Shown one piece after another: positions 54,841-64,000 of a stretch of 64,000 nt of DNA. The DNA comes from Deroplatys truncata. Its lineage: Eukaryota; Arthropoda; Insecta; Mantodea; Mantidae. The notes under the pieces are model-generated. The model saw only the letters and a list, made by a program, of their open reading frames with translations, ran no database searches and was not told where the DNA came from. The position numbers and the translations under genes were made by a program. The stretch's first letter is position 1. Each line of letters begins with the position of its first letter. The stretch lies in the NCBI GenBank assembly GCA_030765065.1, contig CM060984.1, forward strand, positions 105,815,488 to 105,879,487, read 5' to 3'.

Positions 54841-55184
54841 TTCCTCTCTCCCTACACGTTTCAGGATTGTCTTCGGGTTCGGCGGTGCCAGCGGTATCGG
54901 GCAGATGACGCAGTTATTTGCGCATTGGAAATATTTTCCCCATGAACGCTAAGGTGCGTTCTCCCGCCCGTTAGGGTCGCTTTATCGCCCTCTCCCGGGA
55001 TGCTTCGCCACTACTGCTGCGCGGATGTTCAAACTGTAAATATTATTCTATGCGTCTCTGTAGGTCTGTCTGCCTGTGGATTTGCGACCTTCTTTAGCTC
55101 CTTCGCCTCATCCCTGCCTCATGAGGAGTGTAGCCACAACGAAGTGCTCCCCTCCTATAAACACCTCCTACATCCTATCTTGGT

Positions 55185-55310
55185 GACTGAGGGGAAACCA
55201 CGAAAAGAAAAGAAAGAAAAAGAAAGAAAAAAAAGCAGTCAGACAGGTTGGAACCGCGACCTCCAGAATGCGCAACACGGACGTAACCGCCAGATTCATC
55301 CTACTCGTTC
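55185..55310 (-). mobile_element. SINE (family S1-like)
   Basis: On the minus strand, GGATGAATCTGGCGGTTACG (A-box region), GGTCGCGGTTCCAACCTG (B-box region), then a TTTC-rich run and CGTGGTTTCCCCTCAG. The GAAA microsatellite at 55197-55235 lies within it. Confidence 0.6.
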
Positions 55311-56039
55311 GTATCTCTTTCATTGCCCTATATAATATACTACCATTCGTGTTTCTAGCCAGTTGGTGTTTCTTGCCATTCATCTTTTGTTGTAGAGGCC
55401 CATATTCATACGGTGTATTCTTTCGATATGACCTTATTTCAGCTCCGATGCTTTTGCCGTGCGCTGGACTTCTAACCAATTCTGTCGCAAGAGAATGATC
55501 CACTGAAGATTATATTTTGAAAAACTTGTTACTAACTAAGCTCAAAATTCAGCCATACGTTTGTGTTAAATAAACAATCAACTGTTTTAAATTTCACTTA
55601 AAATGCAGTTTATCTTGCAATTTCAAAGTTATTACATATCAAAACTGAACTTTGTCATATGTGAATACTCCCCACATAGAAAAGGTAAAAACATTTAGAG
55701 AAAATATTATAAAACATGCAATTCTTCATTTCTATTGTTAAGTTAATGCCGTAAGGAATTTTAACTTACAAAATCCTTCGCAAAGTAGAAAACCTACATG
55801 AATAATCTCCACTTTTTCATGTTACACATGGACGTTCTTAGAGAAATTTCAGGATATATCCATCCTCTGGGATATATGAGAGAGCAAAAATAGAAAGAGA
55901 TGCTGAAAAAGGCGAACTATAAAATGACTATCTCGAGAGGGGGGTTTTGAATGTTTATATTGGGCGATATAAAAGTTTATATTAAATGTATGTTATTCTC
56001 CTGATTCATTTAATTTTTTTCTAACTTGATATTAATTAA
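55311..56039. other. AT-rich sequence, nothing recognised
   Basis: No reading frame, repeat end or RNA motif supported. Confidence 0.4.
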
Positions 56040-56905
56040 GCCTCGGCTGCATCAGTTATGATCCGTAGTGTAAATCTCCTTTCTGGGAGTGATGCGGCTA
56101 TAGGAAACTAGTAACATACAATGTATACCAGTTTGTTCAGCAATATATATGTAATATATATATAATGTTTTTTATAATTACAGAGATACTGGAATTTGGA
56201 ACTGTAAGGTAGTTAATATTTTCCTTTACATTCGTTAACGATCTGCAATCAACCGCGTTGACAAATAAAATTAAATATCGTACATATTTATCTCAGCGAC
56301 CATGTTAAAAACAGTATTTGAATTTTGTAGTGTTTATCTGCTATATTTTTTCTTTCTCACTTCACTAGCATAACATTTTTACCTCTATACACCACGAACC
56401 TTCCACGGCGACTAACTTAGCTTGAGCACTCCACTTCTTAGCGTCCACAACTTAAATGTTTAAATCTACTACTTTTATATTCTGATTGGCTAAAGTTTTG
56501 CTAGCAGAACACTGTTGGTTTGCCTTCCATTGGTTTTCTGTTTACACGTGATTATTTACAAACATCTGGAAGTTACTACCATAACTTTCCATGACTTGAA
56601 AACTTTCACTAAGCTTCTAAGTTACTGTTGGGCTACACCAAGGTTATACCTATTGTCTGTTCCCTAGGGTTCTTGAGTTTATGACTTTGTTTTCTTGCAC
56701 AAACTTCTCATTCCTAGCACTTACAGTTCCATTGTTACTAAAGCTAAAAATAAATGTCAGCACAATATCTTGTACACATGTATTACAAGTGTCTATATTA
56801 CATAATTATTGTGTTATATAATTTATTTAAATTATTAAATATATAAGCGGGCTGTTTGATTATATTATAAAAATTATGATAATTTTCTGTCAGAAATACT
56901 GCCTC
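56040..56905 (-). mobile_element. LTR-like repeat L2, copy B
   Basis: Same terminal blocks as copy A (GCCTCGGCTGCATCAGT ... AAATACTGCC), 866 bp. Between the ends similarity is patchy. It contains ATTCTGATTGGCTAAAG, an inverted CCAAT-type box. No leader array follows here. Confidence 0.45.
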
Positions 56906-57535
56906 ACACTATACATTCTTCAACAAATTACTCGTATTTTTTAGTAAAGCTCATTCTTCTATCTACTTCGTGCTAATCGAGACAAACACTTCCAGAACAG
57001 GTTATGTTACATATTTATTTGTACTCTCGCTTCCATTATGCCTTCACCGTAGCTTCGGGAGGCATTCTACTGGCCTTCACAGATGGTGTATGTATAGCAA
57101 GAGGAGGTGTGTATATTTGTTTACACACTTTTCGCGCATGCAATGGCGTCCTGTTTTACGAGCACAATTCTAGATTATTCAGTTATAAATATATACTTTA
57201 AGCAATAGTATATATATATATGATATACGAAAACGAGATAATGTATCCACGAAAATAAATTTTAATTGCAACGTAATGCAAAACTGAAATACAGTATGCT
57301 TTTCACTCTCAAAGAGGACACATTTACTAGACATTATTGGAATCATTTGTCCAATCTAAACATACAACTGAATAAAACAGTGTTTTGCACCATGAAAAAG
57401 TAACTTTAATGAGAATGTAATATAAAACTTAATAAATCATAATGTTTACTCTCAAAGAGAACACGTTTACTAGGCATTATTTAAATAATCCGTCCAACCT
57501 CCATTCTTGTCCAGTACCTGATTAAGTCGCCCAGG

Positions 57536-57821
57536 GTCGTCTTCCGTGGTGTAGTGGTTACGATGCTAGCCTCTAGTTCCCGAGGTCGCAGGTTCAAACT
57601 AGGCTGTGGGCGATGGATTATTTTCGGGTGCAAAAATCCTTAGCATAGCTTCCTTCGGAAGGGAAGTAAAGCCGGTGGTCCCGTGTCGTAGATTTACGCT
57701 ACGTAGAAGATCCTCAAGCCTGAGCAAAATAACAGGTATTTCACGCTCAATATAGAATGGGACATTAATGACCACAGCGGTTAAAGAGCGTCCATAAATA
57801 AAACCCAATTTATTTTAACTT
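57536..57821 (+). mobile_element. SINE (family S2), complete, in FB1
   Basis: The head CCGTGGTGTAGTGGTTACGA (A box) and GGTCGCAGGTTCAAACTAGG (B box), then TTCCTTCGGAAGGGAAGTAA and the 3' end AGCGTCCATAAATAAAACCC. A 12-bp duplication with two differences flanks it: AAGTCGCCCAGG at 57524 and AAGCCGCCTAGG at 57822. Confidence 0.8.
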
Positions 57822-58117
57822 AAGCCGCCTAGGCACTTTCCAATAGCTGATTCGGCCGCTTAGGCACTGTTTTACTTAGGTGCTGGAAGAATAAATATTC
57901 CCACATTTCTTGACAGTGTTCCCAGAGGGTGAATGCCGAGCGATTCAGAGCTTAGGCGGCTAAATCAGATATTGGGCAGATTATTAAACTAATGTCTACT
58001 AAATGTGTCCTCTTTGAGAGTAAAAAGACTTAATTTACTTCAGTTTTACATTATGTTGCCGTTAAGAAGTTTTTTTTCTTGTAGATATTGTGCAAAACAG
58101 GGTTTTATGTAGTTATA

Positions 58118-59765
58118 CAGGATCGTCCAAAAGTTTTTCATTTCCCCAATATTTTGAAAGAACTAGTCAAAAGTAAATATTGGTTTTGTTGTTATAGTGC
58201 CCTAAAGATACAATGTTTGATGGTCTACAGGATTTTCAGTATTTGGTGGGACGTCCGTTGCTGTAGTGGCCCTCCAAAATGTATTTTCGGAAACTCTCTA
58301 CCAATGTCGTGGTTTTTGTGACCTGGATAACCTTCCTTCACCTTTTCAATGAGTTGTACTCTGTTGCGTGGACTAGGTTGTCTAAATACATGACCTGAAG
58401 TTTGACCCAAAAATTCTCATTCATATTAGTTTCCTGGCCAATCAGTCCAGACATCACTGAAGTCCTTACGAATGACATCCATGTTCCGTTTAGCGGTATG
58501 TGCTGTTGTACCATCTTGCATCAGAATCCCTAGCAAACGTCATTTACGGTCATCCACGACTTTCTGGTACACAGGGAGTGCTCTCCATTCACAGTTTAGA
58601 TTTGGGGAACGATATGCAATTCTGTCTTACTGTAACGAGATATGCCTCCAGCAACCATAATTTTCAGCGAAAATTTAGGAGTAACAATAAGAGCTGTCTG
58701 TAAACAACTGCTGGTCCTGATGCGTCTGTTCTGGTGGTTTGGTTTAGGATGCAGTACCACTGGACTGTCATCTGTGATTAAGATGTGTGCACGTTTTATG
58801 CGTCCCTGTGGAGTATCTTCTACAAATCCAGTAACAATTAATCTTTTTTCAAAGTTTTATTCGGTCTCTAAAATGCTTTTCAATAAGAATAATCTTTACG
58901 GATTTTTTTATAAGCCATCCTTCACCAATCTGTAGACTTAATGTATCGCCTCACAATCGTCACGCCCAGTTTCTTACTTCGGTTTTGAAAATCATCAAAA
59001 AAGATTAGATTCTCCACTACACTTCTTATTCCTGTCACCTGATTAATACACAAATGTCTAACTCTGTCCTTAGGATTAGGAGTAATTTTTGTCGGTCTAC
59101 CATGCCTTTTAGCATTGTAATTTTGCCATCGTCTTTCTTTGTCCATTTTATGATTGTATTTCTGTCAATTTTCAAACTTCGTCAGATTTATTTTATTGAT
59201 ATGTCAGAATGATAAATACATTGAATTTTAGTGCCTACATGGTCTCGTTGAGAGGGTGACGTCTACAACATTTTGTAATTAACCCTTTAATACTGAATAT
59301 TGCTTTAAAGTAAAGATTAAACAATTCACTTTTGCGATCTGTACAATGGACCGTAAGTTTCTCACACGGGTGAAAAACCTTTGGTTTAAATTAACCTAGT
59401 GTCGTAAAATTTTAAATTCATAATATTCTTGTTACGATCAGTGAATACGAAAGACTAAACCTTTGAAACTAAGAAATAAAGATATCTTAAAATATTCCTT
59501 ACCCTTTAATGATAAAAACCACTAATGACGTAGAGAGACAGAGAGAGAGAGAAACAATACAATTTCAAGCACTACTATTTAACGTGTGTGCTACCAACGC
59601 AATACAAGAATGCCGCGAGTCATAACTGTACAGCGTACCGTCTCGACATGTCTTACCAACATTAATAACAAAAAACAGCAAAAAAGCGTGCGTATTTCAA
59701 ATTACCGAAAATAATTTTGATTGTATAAAAATGCAGTGCGAGTGAGAAACTTTCGGATCATCCTG
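58118..59765 (-). mobile_element. Mariner-like DNA transposon in FB1
   Basis: 1648 bp with inverted ends CAGGATCGTCCAAAAGTTTT and CAGGATGATCCGAAAGTTTC, flanked by TA at 58116-58117 and 59766-59767. The uninterrupted FB1 sequence is visible at 27334-27362 (GTGCAAAACAGGGTTTTATT then TAGTTATA). Confidence 0.8.
58225..59150 (-). pseudogene. Tc1/mariner-superfamily transposase, broken
   Basis: From the N-terminal side, the 74-codon frame at 58922-59146 contains RHGRPTKITPNPKDRVRHL and GVTIVRRYIKS (DNA-binding region and linker). Further on, in other frames, are KIMVAGGISRYSKTELHIV, TVNGEHSL and LMQDGTTAHTAKRNMDVIRK, the last carrying the second catalytic Asp. The following SPDLTP...D/E segment is replaced by WTDWPGN and a jump to HVFRQPSPRNRVQLIEKV, so a stretch with the third catalytic residue seems deleted. 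The subgroup is not resolved. Dead copy. Confidence 0.7.
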
Positions 59766-60654
59766 TATAGTTACTACAAGTGATGACGAGTAAATCTATT
59801 ACTTAAAGCTATATATTTATATGTGAATAATCTAGAATTGCACAGAACACCACTGCATGCGCGAAAAGGTAAACAGACATACACACCTCTTCCTTGTTGT
59901 AGATATATACTCCACCTGTGAAGCCTAGTAGAATGCACCCCAAAGCTGTAGTGATGGCATAAATGGAAGCGAGTGTTCGTATACAAGGAATATCGGAATA
60001 CAGTAGGTTTAAGCGATAGTCAAATATTTTAAAATCGGATTGCTATGTGAATGAGTTTGAAATTCCGTTTTCTTTACATGACCACGCCATAATAACGAAT
60101 ACCGATTTTAAATTTGAAAATGTGTAACGCATTTGAACTCTAAACACATAATCAAGAATATCCTAGGCATGGTCAAGGCCACTATCATTTTTATTTGACA
60201 TAAACTGTGTGCTTTAACGAGATCTAGATTATTTGTATAGTACGTTTTTGTGTATCTCTTACGGTTTACAAGTTATAAACAATTCATTCCGAACGAAGAG
60301 GAGTTATGCATTTTATTAATGAGAATCTCTTAACCATATATTGTTTTAATCAAAATCATATGAGCCATTTTTGAGAAGGTCAACATTTTTTAAAATCTTT
60401 CCATGTAAAGGACAGTTTTGGGCGGGGAGAATTTTCTTTAAAATCTTCCTGCCGTTTGGTATTCAATCGACTTCTCATTTTTGTCTTATGCTGTTCACAG
60501 ACACGTGGACCTTTTTCTAAAAATGTTTTTCGTTTATTCAGGGAGTCTCAACACATTTTTGGTGCAATCCAGGTATCAAATTTTTGGGTGGAATACAATA
60601 CTTCCCCTACCTATTATAGGTAAGCAGTAAGAAAAGTAAAAAAATTCTGAACTG

Positions 60655-61490
60655 ATAAATTCACATGACTTTCTCTACCCTTTATCATTTATTAGTGGCT
60701 ATACAGTGTATTAGAAAAATGAGCTTTAGCAATATTTCATTTTAATCCAAATTAACCTTCGTAGAAACACATTACCCATTTCGTTTGAGATACAAAGGAA
60801 ACAGCGATGGTCATATGATTAAGAACTGGACGCTATATGTTGGGCTTAAAATTACATACTGTTTCCATGCAATCGCGAGCAAATGGGACTTAAACACAAT
60901 GACAAAGTAGTGAACAAATCGAACCATAAACAACGGATATCTCGGAAATGGCTGTTGCTACGAACTCTTTATTTGAAATAAATTAAAGAGGTCTACATTT
61001 TTTGTGTAGTACGTTTTCATCTATCGCTTAGCGTTTACAATCTATTTAATATTCTACATATTTCTTCCAGATAAAGTGGATCACAGGCTGTTCCTAGAAA
61101 ATTCAGAGTACTAATTTTATTTTCAATGTAAATACCTTTAATATATGATATTTTATTTATTATTTAATCGTTAGAGCCACTTTTTAGAAAATAAAATATT
61201 TCGAAAAATCTTTCATGTAAAGGGTAGTCTGGGGTGTGGGATTTTCTTGAAAATCTTCTTGTTGCATCTTTGTTAGGTATTGAATCTAAATACCAAGTTT
61301 GGTATTTATCCGAAATGAAGTTTTTGAGTTATGTTGCGCACATGCACGTGCGCACACCACACACACACACACGGCCCTTTTTCTAAAAATGATTTATTTT
61401 ATTAAGGAGGCATCAAAACACGCATTTTCAGTGAAATCTGGATATATAATTTTTAAATAGAATATAATACTATACGTAGTAGAGAAAGAA
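60655..61490 (+). mobile_element. HN1 copy, old subfamily
   Basis: It starts TTCTGAACTGATAAATTCAC (diverged) then ATGACTTTCTCTACCC, and ends ACGTAGTAGAGAAAGAAAAA. The core is CACGTGCGCACACCACACAC. It lies 12 bp after the previous HN1 copy, in the same orientation. Confidence 0.7.
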
Positions 61491-62214
61491 AAAAAGAAAG
61501 CGGAATTTCAAATTATAGACGGGGTGTTTTTCGGTCACACAATCCATTGCATGACAGAAATAGCGGTTACGTGAAACAAAACTACTGAGGTCATAAGCCT
61601 ATAAAATTGTTATAGGTTCCTGTATTATTAATTTTATACATAAAAAAGATACAAAACTATATGTATAGTGATACTTCTCAGCACTAGCTAACAGGTATTG
61701 TATTTCAATCCATATGATCATGATTTGATGAACAATATTAGATACAGTCTGGGACGTTGTCAGGTAATACATTAAAGGGGAAAAACCTACACGCTCTCAA
61801 ACATTATTACGTTTCAAGGAGCCTCCAGACTGGATACAAGATTACTTCAGTCCATATTACTTTCGCTCGCCCTCTTCCCTTTTTTCTATTCTTCTTTGAC
61901 CTTCTTCTCATATACCTCTTGTTTTAGCTCTACCTGCTTTTAAATATTCCCCTTCTTGTTTTTAAAAAATCTGCCATTTATTTTTCTCTCAGGCAGTTTT
62001 ATGGGCGGGGGTGTCGACTCAAACCCTATCTCCGAACTTAGAGAACTATGGTGCGAAACCTGGTAGAATCAATCCCGTACTCATTAAATTTGGGTGTCCC
62101 ATTTTCTCGGATATTCAGCATGAGTCATTGGTACTTCCCTGCTCTCTATTTATTCTCAGACTTTTCTAGCACATTTCAAAAAATAAAATAAAATACGAAT
62201 GTGTAATTCGGTAA
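61491..62214. other. Unassigned sequence
   Basis: AT-rich with a pyrimidine-rich stretch at 61860-61990. No gene or repeat end recognised. Confidence 0.35.
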
Positions 62215-62335
62215 GGTAGAGTCAGAATGAAAATCCCAATGCTATAGCTGGGATTTCAACCACGATCTTCGGCTTACTGTGAACTTCCGTGGCAATATGC
62301 AGGCGCGACATTAAATTTCCCAACCGATTGTTTTT
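62215..62335 (-). mobile_element. SINE (family S3), copy 3
   Basis: On the minus strand, GATCGTGGTTGAAATCCCAG (B-box region) is followed by CTATAGCATTGGGATTTTCA and TTCTGACTCTACC, matching the S3 copies at 41985 and 49080. Confidence 0.55.
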
Positions 62336-63479
62336 TTCCGGCGTGGACCTGTGGACAAGGCGATCTCTAATTCATTTTTTAAATATTGTTACAATCTGGA
62401 ATGAAATTAAGTCCGGGATTCACATTTAATCACTATTAGGTCAATGAATTATAAGTGTGCAATTAATTTGTGAATTCCTCTAGCTACAAACATCACTCGC
62501 ATCTGGAACCAAGTGCAAAGTTCTGATCCTAGACATTCGGTACACTTTCTTTGAACAGTAAGTATTCTTATGTACAATACAAGATGCCGCATGGGAGGAG
62601 AGTTTGCCCTTAATTAGGGCTAATATATACTATCCAAAATGTTCTCTAAATTTTGTAGCGTCGGATAAGCAACTAATTCTTACACAGAGTCTTCATTTTA
62701 TGACAAGGCCACAACTGCCTTATATGCATATCACCGAGACCGCAGTACTTCGGTATTATGCCACTGCACAGGAGCTGCGCGGGACCTGTCAAGGGTACGT
62801 TTATCAGCTGTGAGCTGCCTCAGTTTTTGCTTTGTCTTCTTGTTGTGAAGTGTTTCGGCAATACATGTGTTGTGTGTGATTTCCTTAGGAATGTTATTCT
62901 CTTGTTAGTCCATGGAAATGCCAGCCAACAAACCCACGCTGGAACAGCGTGTTTTTATATACGATACATACGTGAAAACTGAATCATGTAAATATATGTA
63001 TTGACAATTTCCTGCTTATCCAGTTCCGTGTAGAGGCACTGTCAGATATTTGGCCAATAAATTTAGAACAATGGGATCGCTAGACGCTAAAAAATAAAGT
63101 TTATAGGAACAATCGCACACCATAGACGAACCTAAGGACAATATAAAAGCAGAAATTATGAAGAAGAACTTATGCGTGTGAATGGTAATTTTATCCGACG
63201 ATGTCAAGAAAGTCTTCGCGCAGATAGATATCACTTTCAACATCAAGGTTAGTATTCACTACATAAATGTTACACACACTCGTGAATATGTAACGCGGGA
63301 GTTAGGGAATGGAAAATCTCGCAGTGTAGTAGACTGTGAGGACCACGCATTCGCGCGATCCGCGGCCTTGGCATAAAACGAAGGCACTGTATATAACTTA
63401 TTTGATGAAGGAATCTTTCGCATAAGAAATTAGAAATTTATTACTGTAGCATTGGAATGAACATAGCATTCAATGCTTA
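62336..63479. other. Unassigned sequence
   Basis: Several 60-76 codon frames on both strands have no recognisable motif or start context. No repeat recognised. Confidence 0.35.
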
Positions 63480-63780
63480 ATTGTGCAAGAGAGAAATACT
63501 GATAGGATGAGTTGGGTCCAGAGCTTAGGAAACATCCTACAAGAAAGTGGAATGGGTATTACATGGATAGAAACACAGGAGTAGCTAGAGAGTTTTGGAG
63601 ACAAGTGAGGATGATGGCAGATGATATAGAGAAACCATAAATCTTTCAAAGTTTCAAATACAAAAAGGTTTAAGTGTGTATGCACAATTAAAGGAAGGTT
63701 AAGGAGAGACAGGAGGGAAATAAACATACATACATTCCCTTTATTTAGAGAATTAGTGCATAATTTACATAATATAAGGC
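63480..63780 (+). pseudogene. Possible LINE C-terminal remnant
   Basis: Forward frames read DRMSWVQSLGNILQESGMG, then after a shift YYMDRNTGVAREFWRQVR and MMADDIE. The SWV..L..IL...G pattern is found in the C-terminal region of some insect LINE proteins. No catalytic motif is included, so the call is tentative. Confidence 0.25.
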
Positions 63781-64000
63781 AATTCAAGGAAACTAGAATT
63801 TAGAGAAAACAGTTTATATGGAAGAAATGGAAAAATGTCACTACGGAATTTGTGAAAATTAAAATAATCAAGTTAAAAACTGAGGAGAACATAAAATTGT
63901 TAGGAGAATTTATGGGAAGGACAGAAGAAAACTGGTTCATAAAAATAAATATAATTAGGAAATTAATTAGGCTGAGGCTTATAATTCTGTAATAAATATG
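63781..64000. other. AT-rich end of window
   Basis: Purine-rich and AT-rich; may continue the possible LINE remnant. Nothing firm. Confidence 0.3.

Larger units (their letters stand above)
57021..59990. mobile_element. FB1 foldback element, copy 2
   Basis: The left end CTCTCGCTTCCATTATGCC and the right end, inverted, CACTCGCTTCCATTTATGCC continue into the exon-like block (AGCTTCGGGAGGCATTCTAC and AGCTTTGGGGTGCATTCTAC). Deeper arms share TCTCAAAGAGGACACATTTA and TGATT-GCCGCCTAGG blocks around a centre near 57880. It carries a SINE and a mariner-like transposon; without them it is about 1.03 kb. Confidence 0.65.
56906..60642 (+). mobile_element. HN1 copy split by FB1 copy 2
   Basis: The left part, about 56906-57020, has CATTCTTCTATCTACTTCGT and GCTAATCGAGACAAACACTT. 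The right part, about 59990-60642, resumes GGAATATCGGAATACAGTAG and TTTAAGCGATAGTCAAATAT and ends GTAAGAAAAGTAAA. In intact copies these are joined by AATTTTCTTGTAGATGCAAG. Confidence 0.65.

Noticed and set aside
55000-55503. Two 111-codon frames on opposite strands
   Set aside because: They overlap the tRNA-headed SINE and its GAAA run; no recognisable protein.

Overview
The window looks like repeat-dense, gene-free DNA from an arthropod, most probably an insect. It is AT-rich and has no operons or ribosome-binding sites. It is packed with eukaryotic transposon families typical of insects: Tc1/mariner elements, RNase H-bearing and other LINEs, tRNA-headed SINEs and LTR pieces. I found no intact host gene, rRNA, functional tRNA gene or CRISPR array. 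Almost every short reading frame lies inside a repeat or is chance. The species cannot be named from the sequence alone.

The dominant feature is one non-coding family, working name HN1. It is about 0.87 kb when full length, and I count more than two dozen complete or partial copies on both strands, covering roughly 20 kb. It has asymmetric inverted repeats near its two ends, a short hairpin at each end, a (CA)n core always at the same internal position, and a strong preference for A/T runs. This is the architecture described for non-autonomous Helentron/Helitron2-type elements (HINE/DINE-1-like), but no Rep/helicase partner is present here. HN1 copies insert into one another: at 16-18 kb, 20.7-23.3 kb, 33.0-36.6 kb and 38.4-40.5 kb the insertion order can be read from matched halves and empty-site paralogues.

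Layout. 0-4.6 kb: decayed Gag-like retroelement region, one HN1 copy, a direct repeat and a coding-like remnant. 4.6-10.1 kb: a TIR element split by HN1, then HN1 copies, one split by a LINE with an 8-bp target duplication. 11-12.3 kb: a near full-length Tc1-like transposon. 13.6-24.8 kb: HN1 clusters, an inverted sister LINE copy with a 13-bp target duplication, a 200-bp mariner-type MITE, a palindromic MITE split by three HN1 copies, and a SINE inside HN1. 25.2-27.6 kb and 57.0-60.0 kb: two copies of a long-armed foldback element (FB1) whose ends carry an exon-like segment; the second copy is split by a 1.65-kb mariner-like transposon. 28-32 kb: LINE 3' ends and an LTR with its leader. 33-40.5 kb: nested HN1. 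40.6-49.2 kb: LINE, SINE and Tc1 fragments. 49.8-56.9 kb: two LTR-like repeats, a tandem array resembling a retroelement primer-site motif, a LINE split by HN1, and a solo LTR with a 4-bp target duplication inside HN1. 60.6-64 kb: old HN1, a SINE and a possible LINE remnant.

No set of genes works together here. The biology is the layered history of mobile DNA. The observations most worth following are the HN1 family, its recurrent self-insertion site, the FB1 foldback family and the tandem primer-site-like array.
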